Shown piece by piece: positions 30,181-41,982 of a stretch of DNA of 64,000 bases (within the stretch, counting starts at the first letter, position 1; every line of letters starts with the position of its first letter). Position numbers and translations under genes: made by a program. The notes beneath the pieces were generated by a model. It saw nothing but the letters and a program-made list of their open reading frames with translations. It had not been told where the DNA came from and made no database searches. The stretch comes from Paracoccaceae bacterium. Lineage in GTDB: Bacteria > Pseudomonadota > Alphaproteobacteria > Rhodobacterales > Rhodobacteraceae. The stretch is from the NCBI GenBank assembly GCA_026989055.1, contig JALSKC010000026.1, positions 1 to 64,000 on the forward strand, written 5' to 3'.

Positions 30181-31209
30181 CTATTCGCCGGACAGCCCGC
30201 CCCGGCCGGAAGCATCCGGCGCCCTCATCTCCAGATGCGCCCAGGCCTTCGCGGCCAGCATGCGCCCGCGCGGGGTACGCTGGATCAGCCCCTGCTGCAG
30301 CAGATAGGGCTCGATCACCTCCTCCAGCGCATCGCGGCTTTCCGAGAGCGCGGCCGAGAGTGTCTCGATCCCCACCGGCCCGCCGGCATAGCTCTCGGCG
30401 ATCAGCCGGAGATACCGCCGGTCGGCCCCGTCCAGCCCGAGTTCGTCCACCCCGAGCCGGGTCAGGGCGTTGTCGGCCACCGCGCGGGTCAGCCGGCCGT
30501 CGCCATCCACCAGGGCGAAATCCACCACCCGGCGCAGCAGCCGGCCGGCGATGCGCGGGGTGCCGCGGGCGCGGCGGGCGATTTCGCGCAGCCCGTCGGG
30601 CTCGGCCTCGACCCCCATCAGCCGGGCCCCGCGCGACACGATCTCGTGCAACTCGTCCACCGAGTAGAACTGCAACCGCACCGGAATGCCGAACCGGTCG
30701 CGCAGCGGCGTGGTCAGCAGACCCAGCCGGGTGGTCGCTCCCACCAGGGTGAAGGGGTGCAGCTCGATGCGCACGGTGCGCGCCGCCGGGCCTTCGCCGA
30801 TCACCAGATCCAGTTCGAAATCCTCCAGCGCCGGGTAGAGCACCTCTTCCACCGCCGGGTTGAGGCGGTGGATCTCGTCGATGAACAGAACGTCGCGCGC
30901 CTCCAGGTTGGTCAGGATCGCCGCCAGATCTCCCGCCCTGGCCAGCACCGGGCCGGAGGTCATGCGGAAGTTCACCCCCAGTTCGCGGGCGATGATCTGC
31001 GCCAGCGTCGTCTTGCCCAGCCCGGGGGGGCCGTGAAACAGCGCATGATCCATCGCCTCGCCGCGCATCCGTGCGCTTTCGATGAACACCCGCAGGTTGG
31101 CGCGGGCCTCGGCCTGGCCGATGAACTCGTCGAGCCGCTGCGGGCGCAGGGCGCGATCGGCGTCTCCGGGGCGCGGCTCGGGGCGCAGGATCGGGTCGGG
31201 CTCAGGCAT
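30181..31209 (-). CDS. ruvB: Holliday junction branch-migration ATPase RuvB
   Basis: A 342-residue AAA+ motor. Walker A GPPGLGKT lies at 60-67, Walker B FIDEIHRL near 107-114 and sensor 1 GATTR near 150. The C-terminal winged helix ([13 protein letters not shown]) binds DNA. With RuvA it drives branch migration and with RuvC resolution of junctions. I chose the ATG at 31209, which gives the usual family length; the ribosome-binding site is weak and a TTG lies upstream at 31242. Confidence 0.97.
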   Translation of the reverse strand: MPEPDPILRPEPRPGDADRALRPQRLDEFIGQAEARANLRVFIESARMRGEAMDHALFHGPPGLGKTTLAQIIARELGVNFRMTSGPVLARAGDLAAILTNLEARDVLFIDEIHRLNPAVEEVLYPALEDFELDLVIGEGPAARTVRIELHPFTLVGATTRLGLLTTPLRDRFGIPVRLQFYSVDELHEIVSRGARLMGVEAEPDGLREIARRARGTPRIAGRLLRRVVDFALVDGDGRLTRAVADNALTRLGVDELGLDGADRRYLRLIAESYAGGPVGIETLSAALSESRDALEEVIEPYLLQQGLIQRTPRGRMLAAKAWAHLEMRAPDASGRGGLSGE

Positions 31210-31344
31210 CGGAGCGCCCGGAAGCCGTTCGCAGGGCCGCAAGCCGGCGGCGGGGCCCTGCAGCGAGGCACGCGCGGGGGGCGGAGAGGGCGGAGGGGGC
31301 GGAGCGCCCGGGGGCCATCCCCTCGAGGATCATTCCCTGCATCA

Positions 31345-32058
31345 TCACCCCGACCCTTCGCCCGACCCCTTCGGCGCCAGCAGCTTCAGCGCCGCGCGGA
31401 TCAGCCCCGCCGTGTCGGCCCCGGGCGCCTCTTCCGCCGCGCCGGCCACCGCGGCGGCGGCCTCTGCCGGCTGATAGCCGAGGTTCTGCAGCGCCGAAAG
31501 CGCCTCGGCCCGGGGGCTGCCGCCGGCCCCGCTCGGGCGCGCGCCCCCGTCGGGAGCCCCGTCGGGCGGCAGTACGGCGCCGTCTGCGGCCGGGCTTCCG
31601 GCCGGCACGGCGGAGGAAGCCGGGGCGAAGGCGGCCCCGCCATCCAGCGCCATGACCGCAGGCGCCTTGTCCTTCAGCTCGTTAACGACGCGCTGTGCGA
31701 TCTTCGGGCCGACCCCCTGCGCCGCCTTCACCGCGTTCCAGTCGCCCAGCGCAATCGCCCGGCCGACCCCCTCGGCGCCGAGCGCGCTCAGGATCGCCAG
31801 GGCGGCCTTGGCGCCTACCCCCTGCACGCTTTTCAACAGGATGAACCACTCCCTTTCCGCAAGCGTGGAAAAGCCGAACAGCTGCAGCAGATCCTCGCGC
31901 ACAAGAAGATCGGTATGCAGCGCCACCGCCGCTCCCGGCTCCGGCAGCGCCGCCAGCGTGCGTCGCGACACGTGAACCACATAGCCCACGCCATGCACTT
32001 CCAGCAGCACGTGATCGGCTCCCCGATGCACGACCCGGCCGGACAGCATGCCGATCAT
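31345..32058 (-). CDS. ruvA: Holliday junction DNA helicase subunit RuvA
   Basis: A 237-residue junction-binding protein. The N-terminal OB fold ([30 protein letters not shown]), the helix-hairpin-helix pair ([34 protein letters not shown]) and a C-terminal domain that contacts RuvB are all visible. The linker (about 145-190) is long and rich in Pro, Ala and Gly. The ATG overlaps the ruvC stop codon (ATGA). Confidence 0.96.
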   Translation of the reverse strand: MIGMLSGRVVHRGADHVLLEVHGVGYVVHVSRRTLAALPEPGAAVALHTDLLVREDLLQLFGFSTLAEREWFILLKSVQGVGAKAALAILSALGAEGVGRAIALGDWNAVKAAQGVGPKIAQRVVNELKDKAPAVMALDGGAAFAPASSAVPAGSPAADGAVLPPDGAPDGGARPSGAGGSPRAEALSALQNLGYQPAEAAAAVAGAAEEAPGADTAGLIRAALKLLAPKGSGEGSG

Positions 32059-32561
32059 GCGCCGGCGCTCCGCAGCGCCGCCTGCAACCGCCCGCCTGCT
32101 TCCAGGTGGCGGGAATGGCAGATCGCCACCGCCAGGGCATCGGCCGCATCCGGCCCGGCGATCTCGGCCCCCGGCAGCTGCAGGCGCACCATGTGTGCCA
32201 CCTGGCGCTTGTCGGCATGGCCGAGTCCGACCACCGTCTTCTTGACCGTATTCGGCGCATATTCCCCCACCGCCAACCCGGCGCGCGCCGGCACCAGCAG
32301 CGCAATTCCGCGCGCCTGCCCCAGCTTCAGCGTGCCGGCCCCGTCGCGGTTGACAAAGGTCTGCTCCACCGCCGCCGCCGCCGGGGCAAAGCGTTCGACG
32401 ACCCCGGAGAGGGCTTCGAACAGTCCGAGCAGACGCTGCGCCAGCCCATCCCCGCCGGGGCGGCAGATGCCGTTGGCCACATGGCTGATTCGCCCTCCCT
32501 CGGCCTCGATCACCCCCCAGCCGAGGTTGCGAAGGCCCGGATCGATGCCCAGAATGCGCAT
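32055..32561 (-). CDS. ruvC: Crossover junction endodeoxyribonuclease RuvC
   Basis: A 168-residue RNase H-fold nuclease that cuts Holliday junctions. Catalytic acidic residues are visible in [12 protein letters not shown] (D7), in VEQTFVN and near the C-terminus in [13 protein letters not shown]. Normal length. It is the first gene of ruvCAB; AGGGTGG lies about 4 nt upstream of the ATG. Confidence 0.97.
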   Translation of the reverse strand: MRILGIDPGLRNLGWGVIEAEGGRISHVANGICRPGGDGLAQRLLGLFEALSGVVERFAPAAAAVEQTFVNRDGAGTLKLGQARGIALLVPARAGLAVGEYAPNTVKKTVVGLGHADKRQVAHMVRLQLPGAEIAGPDAADALAVAICHSRHLEAGGRLQAALRSAGA

Positions 32562-32910
32562 GTGGCCACCCTGCCCCCGTTTCCCTTGCTCTTTTCCCTT
32601 GCGCTCCGCCGCTTGCCGACGTTTTCCGCCGGATTAGCACGAAAGGCGAACACCCGCCAGAAGATCTTGCCCCGGCGATGCGGCGGATGCCTGCCGCCGC
32701 CAGGAGCCGCGGGAACGGCGGCAATGCTCCTGCCCGGCGGAGGGCTGCCGCCGGGCAGGCAGCCATGCCCGGCCATGCGGGCCGCGGACGACGTGGATCT
32801 TGCCGCCCGCGGCAGATTCCGGGAACGCGCCCGCTCCGGCATTCCCCGGCAGAAGAAGGGCGCGCCGGGCGAGTGCCTATGCGGCCCTCCTCGGCGCGGA
32901 TGCGGCGATC
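32562..32910. other. Gap between radC and ruvC
   Basis: A 349-bp GC-rich stretch with no gene I can support. On the minus strand a TGCTAATCC sequence (about 32629-32637) is a possible extended -10 for ruvCAB, but no good -35 accompanies it. Confidence 0.35.
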
Positions 32911-33693
32911 TCAGCCCCCTTCCTGCGGCGGAAGAAGGCCGCTGGCGCGGAAACTGAGCTCGGTCGAGCGACCGATGATCAGGTGATCATGCACGGTGAT
33001 TCCCAGTGCCTCGGCGGCAGCGCAGATCCGGGCGGTCATCGCGATGTCGGCCTCCGAAGGAGTCGGATCACCAGAGGGGTGGTTGTGCACGAGGATCAGG
33101 GCCGAAGCGTTCAGTTCCAGCGCCCGCTTGACGACTTCCCGCGGATAGACGGGCACGTGATCCACCGTGCCGCGAGCCTGTTCCTCATCGGCGATCAGCA
33201 CGTTCTTGCGGTCGAGGTAGAAGATCCGGAACTGTTCGGTATCCCGGTGGGCCATGGTGGCGTGGCAGTAGCCGAGCAGGGCGTCCCAGCTCGAGATGAC
33301 ATGCCGGCGCAGGATCCTGGAACGCGCCAGGCGGTGCGAGACGGCCTCGACGATCTTGAGCTCCAGGGCAACGGCCTCTCCCACCCCCTCGATCTCGGTG
33401 AGGCGGCCGACCGGCGCGGAGAGGACGGCGTTGAAATCGCCGAATCTTTCGAGCAGCCGCCGGGCCAGGGGCTTCACGTCGCGGCGGGGGATGGCGCGGA
33501 ACAGGACAAGTTCGAGCAGTTCGTAATCGGGCATGGCCGCAGCACCGCCGGCAAGAAACCTCTCGCGCAGGCGCTTGCGATGGTCGCGAATATAGGAAGG
33601 CAGGGAGGGGCCGTGCCTTCCGGCGACGGCGCCCTTCTCCCGGAAGACGGGCGGGGAGACATCGGCGAACTGCAGCTGGCGATCGGAGCTCAT
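32911..33693 (-). CDS. radC: RadC-family JAB/MPN protein
   Basis: A 260-residue protein of the RadC/UPF0758 family. An N-terminal helix-hairpin-helix (about 100-116, [17 protein letters not shown]) precedes a JAB1/MPN-type metal site with H203, H205 and D216 in [14 protein letters not shown]. The family is linked to DNA repair by name, but its real biochemical role is unresolved. It is separated from dnaJ by 71 bp and may be expressed alone. An intact length and motif argue for a working gene. Confidence 0.93.
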   Translation of the reverse strand: MSSDRQLQFADVSPPVFREKGAVAGRHGPSLPSYIRDHRKRLRERFLAGGAAAMPDYELLELVLFRAIPRRDVKPLARRLLERFGDFNAVLSAPVGRLTEIEGVGEAVALELKIVEAVSHRLARSRILRRHVISSWDALLGYCHATMAHRDTEQFRIFYLDRKNVLIADEEQARGTVDHVPVYPREVVKRALELNASALILVHNHPSGDPTPSEADIAMTARICAAAEALGITVHDHLIIGRSTELSFRASGLLPPQEGG

Positions 33694-33764
33694 GCCCGAA
33701 CGCTCGGCGCAAAGGGTGAAAATTCCGTAAAATCTGCCGGATCGGGCAATCCGCCGGATCAGGT

Positions 33765-34892
33765 TCAGCTTTTCATGCTGTCCCAGAAGCTCTTGACCCT
33801 GGAGAAGAAGTTGTTGCTCTGCGGGCTGTTGTTTTCCGCCTGGCGCTCAAATTCCTTCAGCAGCTCCTTCTGGCGCTGGGTCAGGTTGACCGGAGTTTCC
33901 ACCGCAAGTTCGATATACATGTCGCCGCGGCCGCTGCCGCGCAGCGCCGGCATCCCCTTGCCGCGCAGGCGCATCTGCCGCCCCGACTGGCTGCCGGCCG
34001 GGATCCGGACCCTGGCCCGCCCCCCGTCGATGGTGGGCACCTCGATGTCGCCGCCGATCGCCGCCGTCGTCATCGGAACCGGTATCCGGCAGAACAGGTT
34101 CGTTCCGTCGCGCTGGAACAGCGCATGTTCGCCCACCTCGACGAAGATGTACAGATCGCCCGGAGGGCCGCCGCGCACCCCGGCCTCGCCCTCGCCGGCC
34201 AGCCGGATCTTGGTGCCGGTCTCGACCCCGGCCGGGATGTTGATCGAAAGCGACCTGGTTCTTTCGGTCCGCCCGGTTCCGGCGCAGGACGTGCAGGGGT
34301 TCTTGACGATCTGCCCGAGGCCGGAACAGGTGGGGCAGGTGCGCTCGACGGTGAAGAAACCCTGCTGGGCGCGCACCTTGCCCATGCCGGCGCAGGTCGG
34401 GCAGGTCTGCGGTTCCGTGCCGCCCTCGGCCCCGCTGCCGTTGCAGGTTTCGCACAGAACCGCCGTGGGCACGCTGATCGTCTTCCGGGTGCCCTGAAAG
34501 GCCTCTTCAAGGCTGATCCGCAGGTTGTAGCGCAGATCCGAGCCGCGCACGGCCCGCTGGCGCCCGCCGCCACGGCCCATGAAGTCGCCGAACAGGTCGT
34601 CGAACACGTCCGAAAAGGCGGTGGAAAAATCGGCATGGCCGCGGCCGAATCCGCCGCCCGCGCCCCCCTCGAAGGCGGCGTGTCCGAAACGGTCGTAGGC
34701 GGCCTTCTTTTCCGGGTCCTTCAGGGTTTCGTAGGCTTCGTTGAGTTCCTTGAACTGCGCCTCGGCATCCGGGTTGCCGCCGTTGCTGTCCGGGTGCAGC
34801 TTTCTGGCCTTCCGCCGGTAGGCCTTCTTCAGCTCCTCGGCTGTCGCCCCCCTGGAGACGCCCAGAACTTCGTAATAGTCGCGCTTTGCCAT
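33765..34892 (-). CDS. dnaJ: Chaperone protein DnaJ (Hsp40)
   Basis: A 375-residue co-chaperone of DnaK. The J domain has the HPD motif ([10 protein letters not shown]) near 34-36, followed by a Gly/Phe-rich linker, four zinc-binding repeats ([32 protein letters not shown]) and the C-terminal substrate-binding domain. I chose the ATG at 34892; two further ATG/GTG codons lie immediately upstream. It lies 72 bp downstream of dnaK and is probably transcribed with it. Confidence 0.97.
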   Translation of the reverse strand: MAKRDYYEVLGVSRGATAEELKKAYRRKARKLHPDSNGGNPDAEAQFKELNEAYETLKDPEKKAAYDRFGHAAFEGGAGGGFGRGHADFSTAFSDVFDDLFGDFMGRGGGRQRAVRGSDLRYNLRISLEEAFQGTRKTISVPTAVLCETCNGSGAEGGTEPQTCPTCAGMGKVRAQQGFFTVERTCPTCSGLGQIVKNPCTSCAGTGRTERTRSLSINIPAGVETGTKIRLAGEGEAGVRGGPPGDLYIFVEVGEHALFQRDGTNLFCRIPVPMTTAAIGGDIEVPTIDGGRARVRIPAGSQSGRQMRLRGKGMPALRGSGRGDMYIELAVETPVNLTQRQKELLKEFERQAENNSPQSNNFFSRVKSFWDSMKS

Positions 34893-34964
34893 CATCACGG
34901 CCTTTCCGGGAAACGGCGACCAGCCCCGGAGCTCCCGGGGCCGGCCACGAGATCATCGGCGCCG

Positions 34965-36887
<1,923 letters not shown>

Positions 36888-36997
36888 GTCTCTTCATCCT
36901 CTTCCTTGGCGATTTCCCGAAACCGGGCCCCGTCAGGCACCCGGCTTCCAATCCCGTTTCCCGGAGCGGGGCAGGGCCTGCTCCGGCTTCCCGGGGT

Positions 36998-37026
36998 ATA
37001 TAGTCAGGGGGTATGGACCCTGCAAG
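36998..37026 (-). promoter_or_regulatory. Heat-shock-type promoter of dnaK
   Basis: On the minus strand CTTGCA (37026-37021) is followed after 17 nt by CTATAT (37003-36998). Aligned as CTTG-N18-ACTATAT it fits the alphaproteobacterial sigma-32 pattern; it would also serve as a sigma-70 promoter. The start point would fall about 100 bp before the dnaK ATG. Confidence 0.55.
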
Positions 37027-37095
37027 CCGCCGCCGCCGCCGGACCATGAAAAATCCAGCGATCGCCGCCGCATCCCGCCCACCCGGAGGCCGCCC

Positions 37096-37917
37096 CTATC
37101 GGCCCGCCGACCAGCTGGCCGAGGCGTGCTGGCGGGTGTAGAACTCGCCCATCAGGCCGATCATGATCAACGCCAGCGACAGGTAGAGCGGATAGCCCGG
37201 CGAGGTGTTGTGCGGGTTGTAGTTGATGAAGGTGAAACCGCGGGCCTGGTCGATGCTGTGAAACAGGGGGTTCCAGGAAAACATCGCCAGCAGCTTCGGC
37301 GGCAGGGTGTTGGCCAGCACCATCTTGCCCGAGGCGATCATGTTGGCCCGCATGTAGATCGTCGAGGCGATCCCGATGAAGGTCGGAAACCAGGGCTTGG
37401 CGGCCAGGAACAGGATCCCCACGGCCACCCCGGAGAACCAGGCGAGCAGGAACATCGCCAGGGCGCCGACCGGATCGTCGATCGTGAAGGGGGTGGAGAC
37501 GGTATAGTAGAGCACCAGGATGACCGTCATCGACAGGAACTGGATGTAGAGCGAGGCCAGCGCCGCCGAGGAGATCGCCACCACCGTGTTCATGGGCGCG
37601 TGTTTCATCATCGGCGAGGTCGGCCCCTCGGCCCCGACCACTGCTCCCATCGCCTTGGTATGGGTCATGAACAGGAAGACCCCGGTCATCATGTAGAGCA
37701 GGAAATCGCCGCGCACCGCGCTGGAGCGCAGCCCGAGGATCGAGAACATGACATAGAACACGGCGACGAACAGCATCGCCTGCAGCATGTTCACGATCAG
37801 GCCGATCACCGCATTGCCGTGCGACTTGCGGATCTGGCGCACGGTGGCGTGGTAGATCAGTTCGAGCAGGCTCGCGGCCGAGCCGATCCCGGACTTGCTG
37901 GCATGAGGGGTGAACAT
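37096..37917 (-). CDS. ABC-2-type permease of a polysaccharide exporter (KpsM-like)
   Basis: A 273-residue protein with six hydrophobic segments and the ABC-2 permease layout of the KpsM/Wzm class, which exports capsule, O-antigen or teichoic-type polymers. The ATG at 37917 is preceded by GGAAG. No ATPase (KpsT/Wzt) is encoded beside it, so the transporter would have to pair with a partner elsewhere. It diverges from cysQ, and the neighbouring kdsB-like, galU and galE genes support a role in cell-surface polysaccharides. Substrate unknown. Confidence 0.8.
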   Translation of the reverse strand: MFTPHASKSGIGSAASLLELIYHATVRQIRKSHGNAVIGLIVNMLQAMLFVAVFYVMFSILGLRSSAVRGDFLLYMMTGVFLFMTHTKAMGAVVGAEGPTSPMMKHAPMNTVVAISSAALASLYIQFLSMTVILVLYYTVSTPFTIDDPVGALAMFLLAWFSGVAVGILFLAAKPWFPTFIGIASTIYMRANMIASGKMVLANTLPPKLLAMFSWNPLFHSIDQARGFTFINYNPHNTSPGYPLYLSLALIMIGLMGEFYTRQHASASWSAGR

Positions 37918-38086
37918 GGCTTCCGGTCCGCCTGGGTTGCTCCGCCTTGGGTTGCGCAGTTCCGTCCTGCCTGCGCCTTGTCGCAGGGAATTCTTGCCGT
38001 CCGCTTGACAGCGCATCATAAGGAGGCGGAACGCGCCGCGCAATCGCGCGGCCGCAACCGGCACCGCAACCGGCACGGAGCGACAC

Positions 38087-38890
38087 ATGGATGATGAACG
38101 GATGATGGCGCTCTTCCGCCGCTTGGCCCTGGAAGCGGGCGCGCGGATCATGGAGATCTACGGCACCAGGGATTTCGATGTCCGTGCGAAATCCGATCGG
38201 AGCCCGGTAACGGAAGCCGACGAGGCCGCCGACGCGCTGATCTCGGCCGGACTGCGCGCGGCCTTTCCCGAGCTCGCGCTGGTGACCGAGGAGCAGGCGG
38301 AATCGCACGGGCGGCGGGCGACACGCTTCCTGATCGTCGATCCGCTGGACGGAACGAAGGAATTCATCCGCCGCCGGGGCGACTTCACGGTGAACATCGC
38401 CTATGTGGAAGACGGCGCGCCGGTCCTGGGCGTCGTTCACGCCCCGGCCCGAGGGCGGCTGTTCTATACCGCGGCCCGGGGACGCTCGGTCGAGGAGGCG
38501 GGGCCGTTCGACCCGCGCCACCCCGGCACGACGCGGCCGATCCGCGTTGCGGAACCGGACAATGACGCGCTGATCGTCGTGGCCTCGAAATCGCACCGCG
38601 ACAAGGCAACCGACGAGTATATCGCCCGCTACCGGACCGCCGGAACCACGGCAGCCGGATCGTCGCTGAAATTCTGCCTGGTGGCCACCGGCGAAGCCGA
38701 TCTCTACCCCCGGCTCGGGCGGACGATGGAATGGGATACCGCAGCCGGGCACGCGGTGCTGGAGGGCGCCGGTGGGAAGGTGGTGCGCTTCGACGACCTC
38801 CGCCCCCTGCGCTATGGCAAGCCGGGCTACGAGAACCCCTTCTTCATCGCCCATGCACCGGGCGTGCGCCTGAAGGCGGGGCCGCGATGA
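38087..38890 (+). CDS. cysQ: 3'(2'),5'-bisphosphate nucleotidase CysQ
   Basis: A 267-residue inositol-monophosphatase-family phosphatase that removes phosphate from PAP or PAPS, protecting against PAP accumulation in sulfate metabolism. The metal site motifs are VTEEQ, DPLDGTKEFI near 86-95, and WDTAAGHAVL near 218. The kdsB-like gene overlaps its stop codon. Inositol monophosphatase activity cannot be excluded; CysQ fits best because of DPLDGTKEF. Confidence 0.92.
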   Translation: MDDERMMALFRRLALEAGARIMEIYGTRDFDVRAKSDRSPVTEADEAADALISAGLRAAFPELALVTEEQAESHGRRATRFLIVDPLDGTKEFIRRRGDFTVNIAYVEDGAPVLGVVHAPARGRLFYTAARGRSVEEAGPFDPRHPGTTRPIRVAEPDNDALIVVASKSHRDKATDEYIARYRTAGTTAAGSSLKFCLVATGEADLYPRLGRTMEWDTAAGHAVLEGAGGKVVRFDDLRPLRYGKPGYENPFFIAHAPGVRLKAGPR

Positions 38891-39687
38891 AGACCCTCGT
38901 CGTGATCCCGGCCCGCCATGCCTCGGTGCGCTATCCGGGCAAGCCGCTGGTCGAGCTCAGGGGCGCGACCGGCCTGCGCAAGAGCCTGATCCGCCGCAGC
39001 TGGGAGGCGGCACGCGCCATCGCCGGGATCGACCGCGTGGTGATCGCCACCGACGACAGCCGCATCCGCGATGCCGGGCTGGCCTTCGGTGCCGAGGTGG
39101 TGATGACTTCCTCCACCTGCCGCAACGGAACCGAGCGCTGCGCCGAGGCCTTCCGCCGGCTCGGCGGCGGGCATGATCTCGTGATCAACCTGCAGGGCGA
39201 TGCGCCGCTGACCCCGCCCTGGTTCGTCAGCGCGCTGATCGACGCCCTCGGGCAGGCGCCGGAGGCGGATATCGCCACCCCGGTGCTGCGTTGCGATTCC
39301 GGGATGCTGGAAGGGTTGCTGCGCGACCGGCGCGCCGGGCGGGTCGGGGGCACCACCGCGGTTTTCGACCACCGGATGCGCGGGCTGTACTTTTCCAAGG
39401 AGGTCATCCCCTTCACGGCCCGGCGCTTTCCGGCCGGAGCGCCTTCGCCGGTGTTCCACCACGTGGGGGTCTATGCCTACCGCCCCGAGGCGCTGCTGGC
39501 CTATCCGGACTGGCCGGTAGGCCCGCTGGAGGAGATGGAGGGGCTCGAACAGCTGCGCTTCCTGGAACGCGGCCGGGAGGTGCTCTGCGTCGAGGTCGAA
39601 AGCCGGGGGCGGAAGTTCTGGGAACTGAACAACCCCGAAGACGTGCCGCTGCTGGAGGCGATGATGGCCGAAATGGGCATGGCATGA
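38887..39687 (+). CDS. kdsB: 3-deoxy-manno-octulosonate cytidylyltransferase (KdsB family)
   Basis: A 266-residue nucleotidyltransferase that activates Kdo, or a related ulosonic acid, to CMP-Kdo for lipopolysaccharide or capsule. The N-terminal VVIPARHASVRYPGKPLVEL, VIATDDSRI and NLQGDAPL are recognisable. The last normally reads QGDEP, so the Glu is Ala here, hinting at a divergent substrate or KpsU-like role. The ATG overlaps the cysQ stop (ATGA). Confidence 0.85.
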   Translation: MKTLVVIPARHASVRYPGKPLVELRGATGLRKSLIRRSWEAARAIAGIDRVVIATDDSRIRDAGLAFGAEVVMTSSTCRNGTERCAEAFRRLGGGHDLVINLQGDAPLTPPWFVSALIDALGQAPEADIATPVLRCDSGMLEGLLRDRRAGRVGGTTAVFDHRMRGLYFSKEVIPFTARRFPAGAPSPVFHHVGVYAYRPEALLAYPDWPVGPLEEMEGLEQLRFLERGREVLCVEVESRGRKFWELNNPEDVPLLEAMMAEMGMA

Positions 39688-40056
39688 CACCGGCCCGGCC
39701 GGACGCGATGCCCCCGGCGGCAACAGTCCGGCGCAGTGGCACATATCGTTGCCGCCGCCGCTTCCGCCCCGGAGAAGCTGTTGCCTTGCCCGGGCAAAGT
39801 TGAAATACTGTGCCTCCAGAGGATGAAAGCGGTGCGACATGCAAAGAGCAACCCCCCCGCGACCGGATTTCATGCCGGGTCTCGTTGCGCGGACCGGGAT
39901 TCACTTTCATGCCACATTCTCCGGATATCCTGGGGCGGTGCGGGGGCACCGGAAGGCCGGTGCCGGGGCCTGCGTCCCGGGAGCCCGGCCCCCTGAGAAA
40001 GACCCCCGGAACGGACGCCTCCGCAACGGACGGGGCCAGGCTGGGCAAGGGACAGG
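39688..40056 (+). other. Intergenic region upstream of galU
   Basis: A 369-bp gap with no gene I can support. It includes a candidate sigma-70 promoter at 39781-39809, about 250 bp before galU. The rest is GC-rich without hairpins worth naming. Confidence 0.4.
39781..39809 (+). promoter_or_regulatory. Candidate promoter for galU
   Basis: TTGCCT (39781-39786), a 17-nt spacer and AATACT (39804-39809), each matching 4 of 6 sigma-70 bases. It lies in a locally AT-richer patch. The long leader it implies is unexplained. Confidence 0.3.
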
Positions 40057-40950
40057 ATGAAGAGACGGGTTACCAAGGCGATCTTTCCGGTGGCGGGGCT
40101 CGGAACGCGCTTCCTGCCAGCCACGAAGTCGATCCCCAAGGAGATCATGACCCTGGTCGACCGCCCGCTGATCCAGTATGCGATCGACGAGGCGCGTGCC
40201 GCCGGAATCAGGGAATTCATCTTCGTCACCTCGCGCGGCAAGGGCGCCCTGGAGGACTATTTCGACAATTCCCCGGTGCTGGAACAGGAACTGCGCAGGA
40301 AGGGAAAGACCGAACTTCTGGATCTGCTCAGAAACACCAACATGGAAAGCGGGGCCATCGCCTATATCCGTCAGCACAAGGCGCTGGGGCTCGGCCATGC
40401 CGTCTGGTGCGCCCGCCGGCTCATCGCCAACGAGCCCTTCGCCGTCATCCTGCCCGATGACGTGATCGCGGCCGAAAAGCCCTGCCTGCAACAGATGGTC
40501 GAGGCGCACCGCGAAACCGGCGGCTGCATGGTGGCGGCGATGGAGGTGCCGCCCGAAGCAACCTCGGCCTACGGGGTGCTCGACGTGCAGGAGGACATGG
40601 GCGCGCTGGTTTCCGTCCGGGGCATGGTCGAGAAGCCGGCCCCCGAGGCCGCTCCCTCGAACCTGGCCGTGATCGGCCGCTACATCCTGACCCCGAAGGT
40701 GCTCCAGAATCTCAACCGCCTGCGCAGTGGCGCCGGCGGCGAGATCCAGCTGACCGATGCGATCGCCGCCGAAATCCGCGCCGGGCGCAGCGTCCACGGC
40801 TACCGCTTCCGCGGTCAGCGCTTCGACTGCGGATCGAAGGCGGGCTTCCTGCAGGCCACGGTCGCCTTCGGGCTGGCGCGCGAGGATCTGCGCGACGAGT
40901 TCGCCCGCTATCTGCGGGAAATGGTTTCCATGCCCCATGCGGCGCAATAG
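40057..40950 (+). CDS. galU: UTP-glucose-1-phosphate uridylyltransferase GalU
   Basis: A 297-residue enzyme making UDP-glucose from glucose 1-phosphate and UTP. The N-terminal nucleotide-binding motif VTKAIFPVAGLGTRFLPATKSIPKEI and LGLGHAVWCARRLI are diagnostic. UDP-glucose would feed the epimerase encoded 48 bp downstream and surface polysaccharide synthesis. A GGGACAGG ribosome-binding region precedes the ATG. Confidence 0.97.
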   Translation: MKRRVTKAIFPVAGLGTRFLPATKSIPKEIMTLVDRPLIQYAIDEARAAGIREFIFVTSRGKGALEDYFDNSPVLEQELRRKGKTELLDLLRNTNMESGAIAYIRQHKALGLGHAVWCARRLIANEPFAVILPDDVIAAEKPCLQQMVEAHRETGGCMVAAMEVPPEATSAYGVLDVQEDMGALVSVRGMVEKPAPEAAPSNLAVIGRYILTPKVLQNLNRLRSGAGGEIQLTDAIAAEIRAGRSVHGYRFRGQRFDCGSKAGFLQATVAFGLAREDLRDEFARYLREMVSMPHAAQ

Positions 40951-40998
40951 GGGCGCACCGGGCCAGGGGCGGCAGGGGACAACCGGCGAGGCGATCAC

Positions 40999-41982
40999 GT
41001 GAGGCATGTTCTCGTCACCGGAGGCGCCGGGTACATCGGGTCTCATGCCTGCAAGATCCTGCGGGCCAGCGGATTCACGCCGGTGACCTATGACAACCTT
41101 TCGACCGGCTGGCGCGAGGCGGTCAGGTTCGGGCCGCTGGTCGAGGGCGAGCTGAGCGACCGGGAAAAGCTGGACGCGACATTCGCGCGCTACCGCCCGC
41201 TGGCGGTGCTGCATTTCGCCGCCCTCAGTCAGGTCGGGGAAAGCGTGCGCCGGCCGGGCCTCTACTGGCGCAACAACGTCGAGGGCTCGCTGACCCTGAT
41301 CGAGGCCACGGCAGAGGCCGGCTGCCTGAATTTCGTGTTTTCCTCCACCTGTGCCGTCTATGGCGATCAGGACGGGGTTCTGCTCGACGAAAGCTGCGCG
41401 CTGCACCCGGTCAGCCCCTATGCCTCCTCCAAGCGCGCGATCGAGGAGATCCTGCGCGACTTCGAACGCAGCCACGGGCTGCGCAGCGCGATCTTCCGCT
41501 ATTTCAATGTCGCCGGCGCCGACCCGGAGGGCGAGATCGGCGAGTTCCACCGCCCGGAAACGCATCTGATCCCGGTGGTGCTGGAGGTCGCCGAAGGCCG
41601 GCGCGAGGCCGTCAGCATCTTCGGGACCGACTACCCGACGCCGGACGGCACCTGCCTGCGCGACTACGTGCATGTGATGGATGTCGTCGAGGCCCATCTG
41701 CTCGGCCTGCGCCGACTGGAGCGCGGAGGGGAGAGCCGGGTCTTCAACCTGGGAACGGGGCATGGATATTCCGTTCGCGAGGTGATCGAGCAGTGCCGCC
41801 GCGTGACCGGCCGCCCCGTGCCCGTGGTCGAATCCGGGCGCCGGCCTGGCGACTGCGCGGCGCTGGTTTCGGGCAGCGCCCGCGCACGGCGCGAGCTCGG
41901 CTGGGAGCCGACGCGATCGGATCTGGGCAGGATGATCGCCGATGCCTGGGCCTGGCAGCAGACCGGCCATTACGACAGCTAG
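40999..41982 (+). CDS. galE: UDP-glucose 4-epimerase GalE
   Basis: A 327-residue short-chain dehydrogenase/reductase. The NAD site TGGAGYIGSH is at 7-16, and the catalytic YxxxK is Y141-K145 in SPYASSK. It interconverts UDP-glucose and UDP-galactose. GTG start at 40999, with GGCGAGGCGA upstream. It is downstream of galU on the same strand. A UDP-GlcNAc epimerase activity is also possible. Confidence 0.94.
   Translation: MRHVLVTGGAGYIGSHACKILRASGFTPVTYDNLSTGWREAVRFGPLVEGELSDREKLDATFARYRPLAVLHFAALSQVGESVRRPGLYWRNNVEGSLTLIEATAEAGCLNFVFSSTCAVYGDQDGVLLDESCALHPVSPYASSKRAIEEILRDFERSHGLRSAIFRYFNVAGADPEGEIGEFHRPETHLIPVVLEVAEGRREAVSIFGTDYPTPDGTCLRDYVHVMDVVEAHLLGLRRLERGGESRVFNLGTGHGYSVREVIEQCRRVTGRPVPVVESGRRPGDCAALVSGSARARRELGWEPTRSDLGRMIADAWAWQQTGHYDS

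Noticed and set aside
30055-32637. An 860-codon plus-strand frame opposite ruvCAB
   Set aside because: It is antisense to RuvC, RuvA and RuvB and carries none of the features of a real coding sequence.
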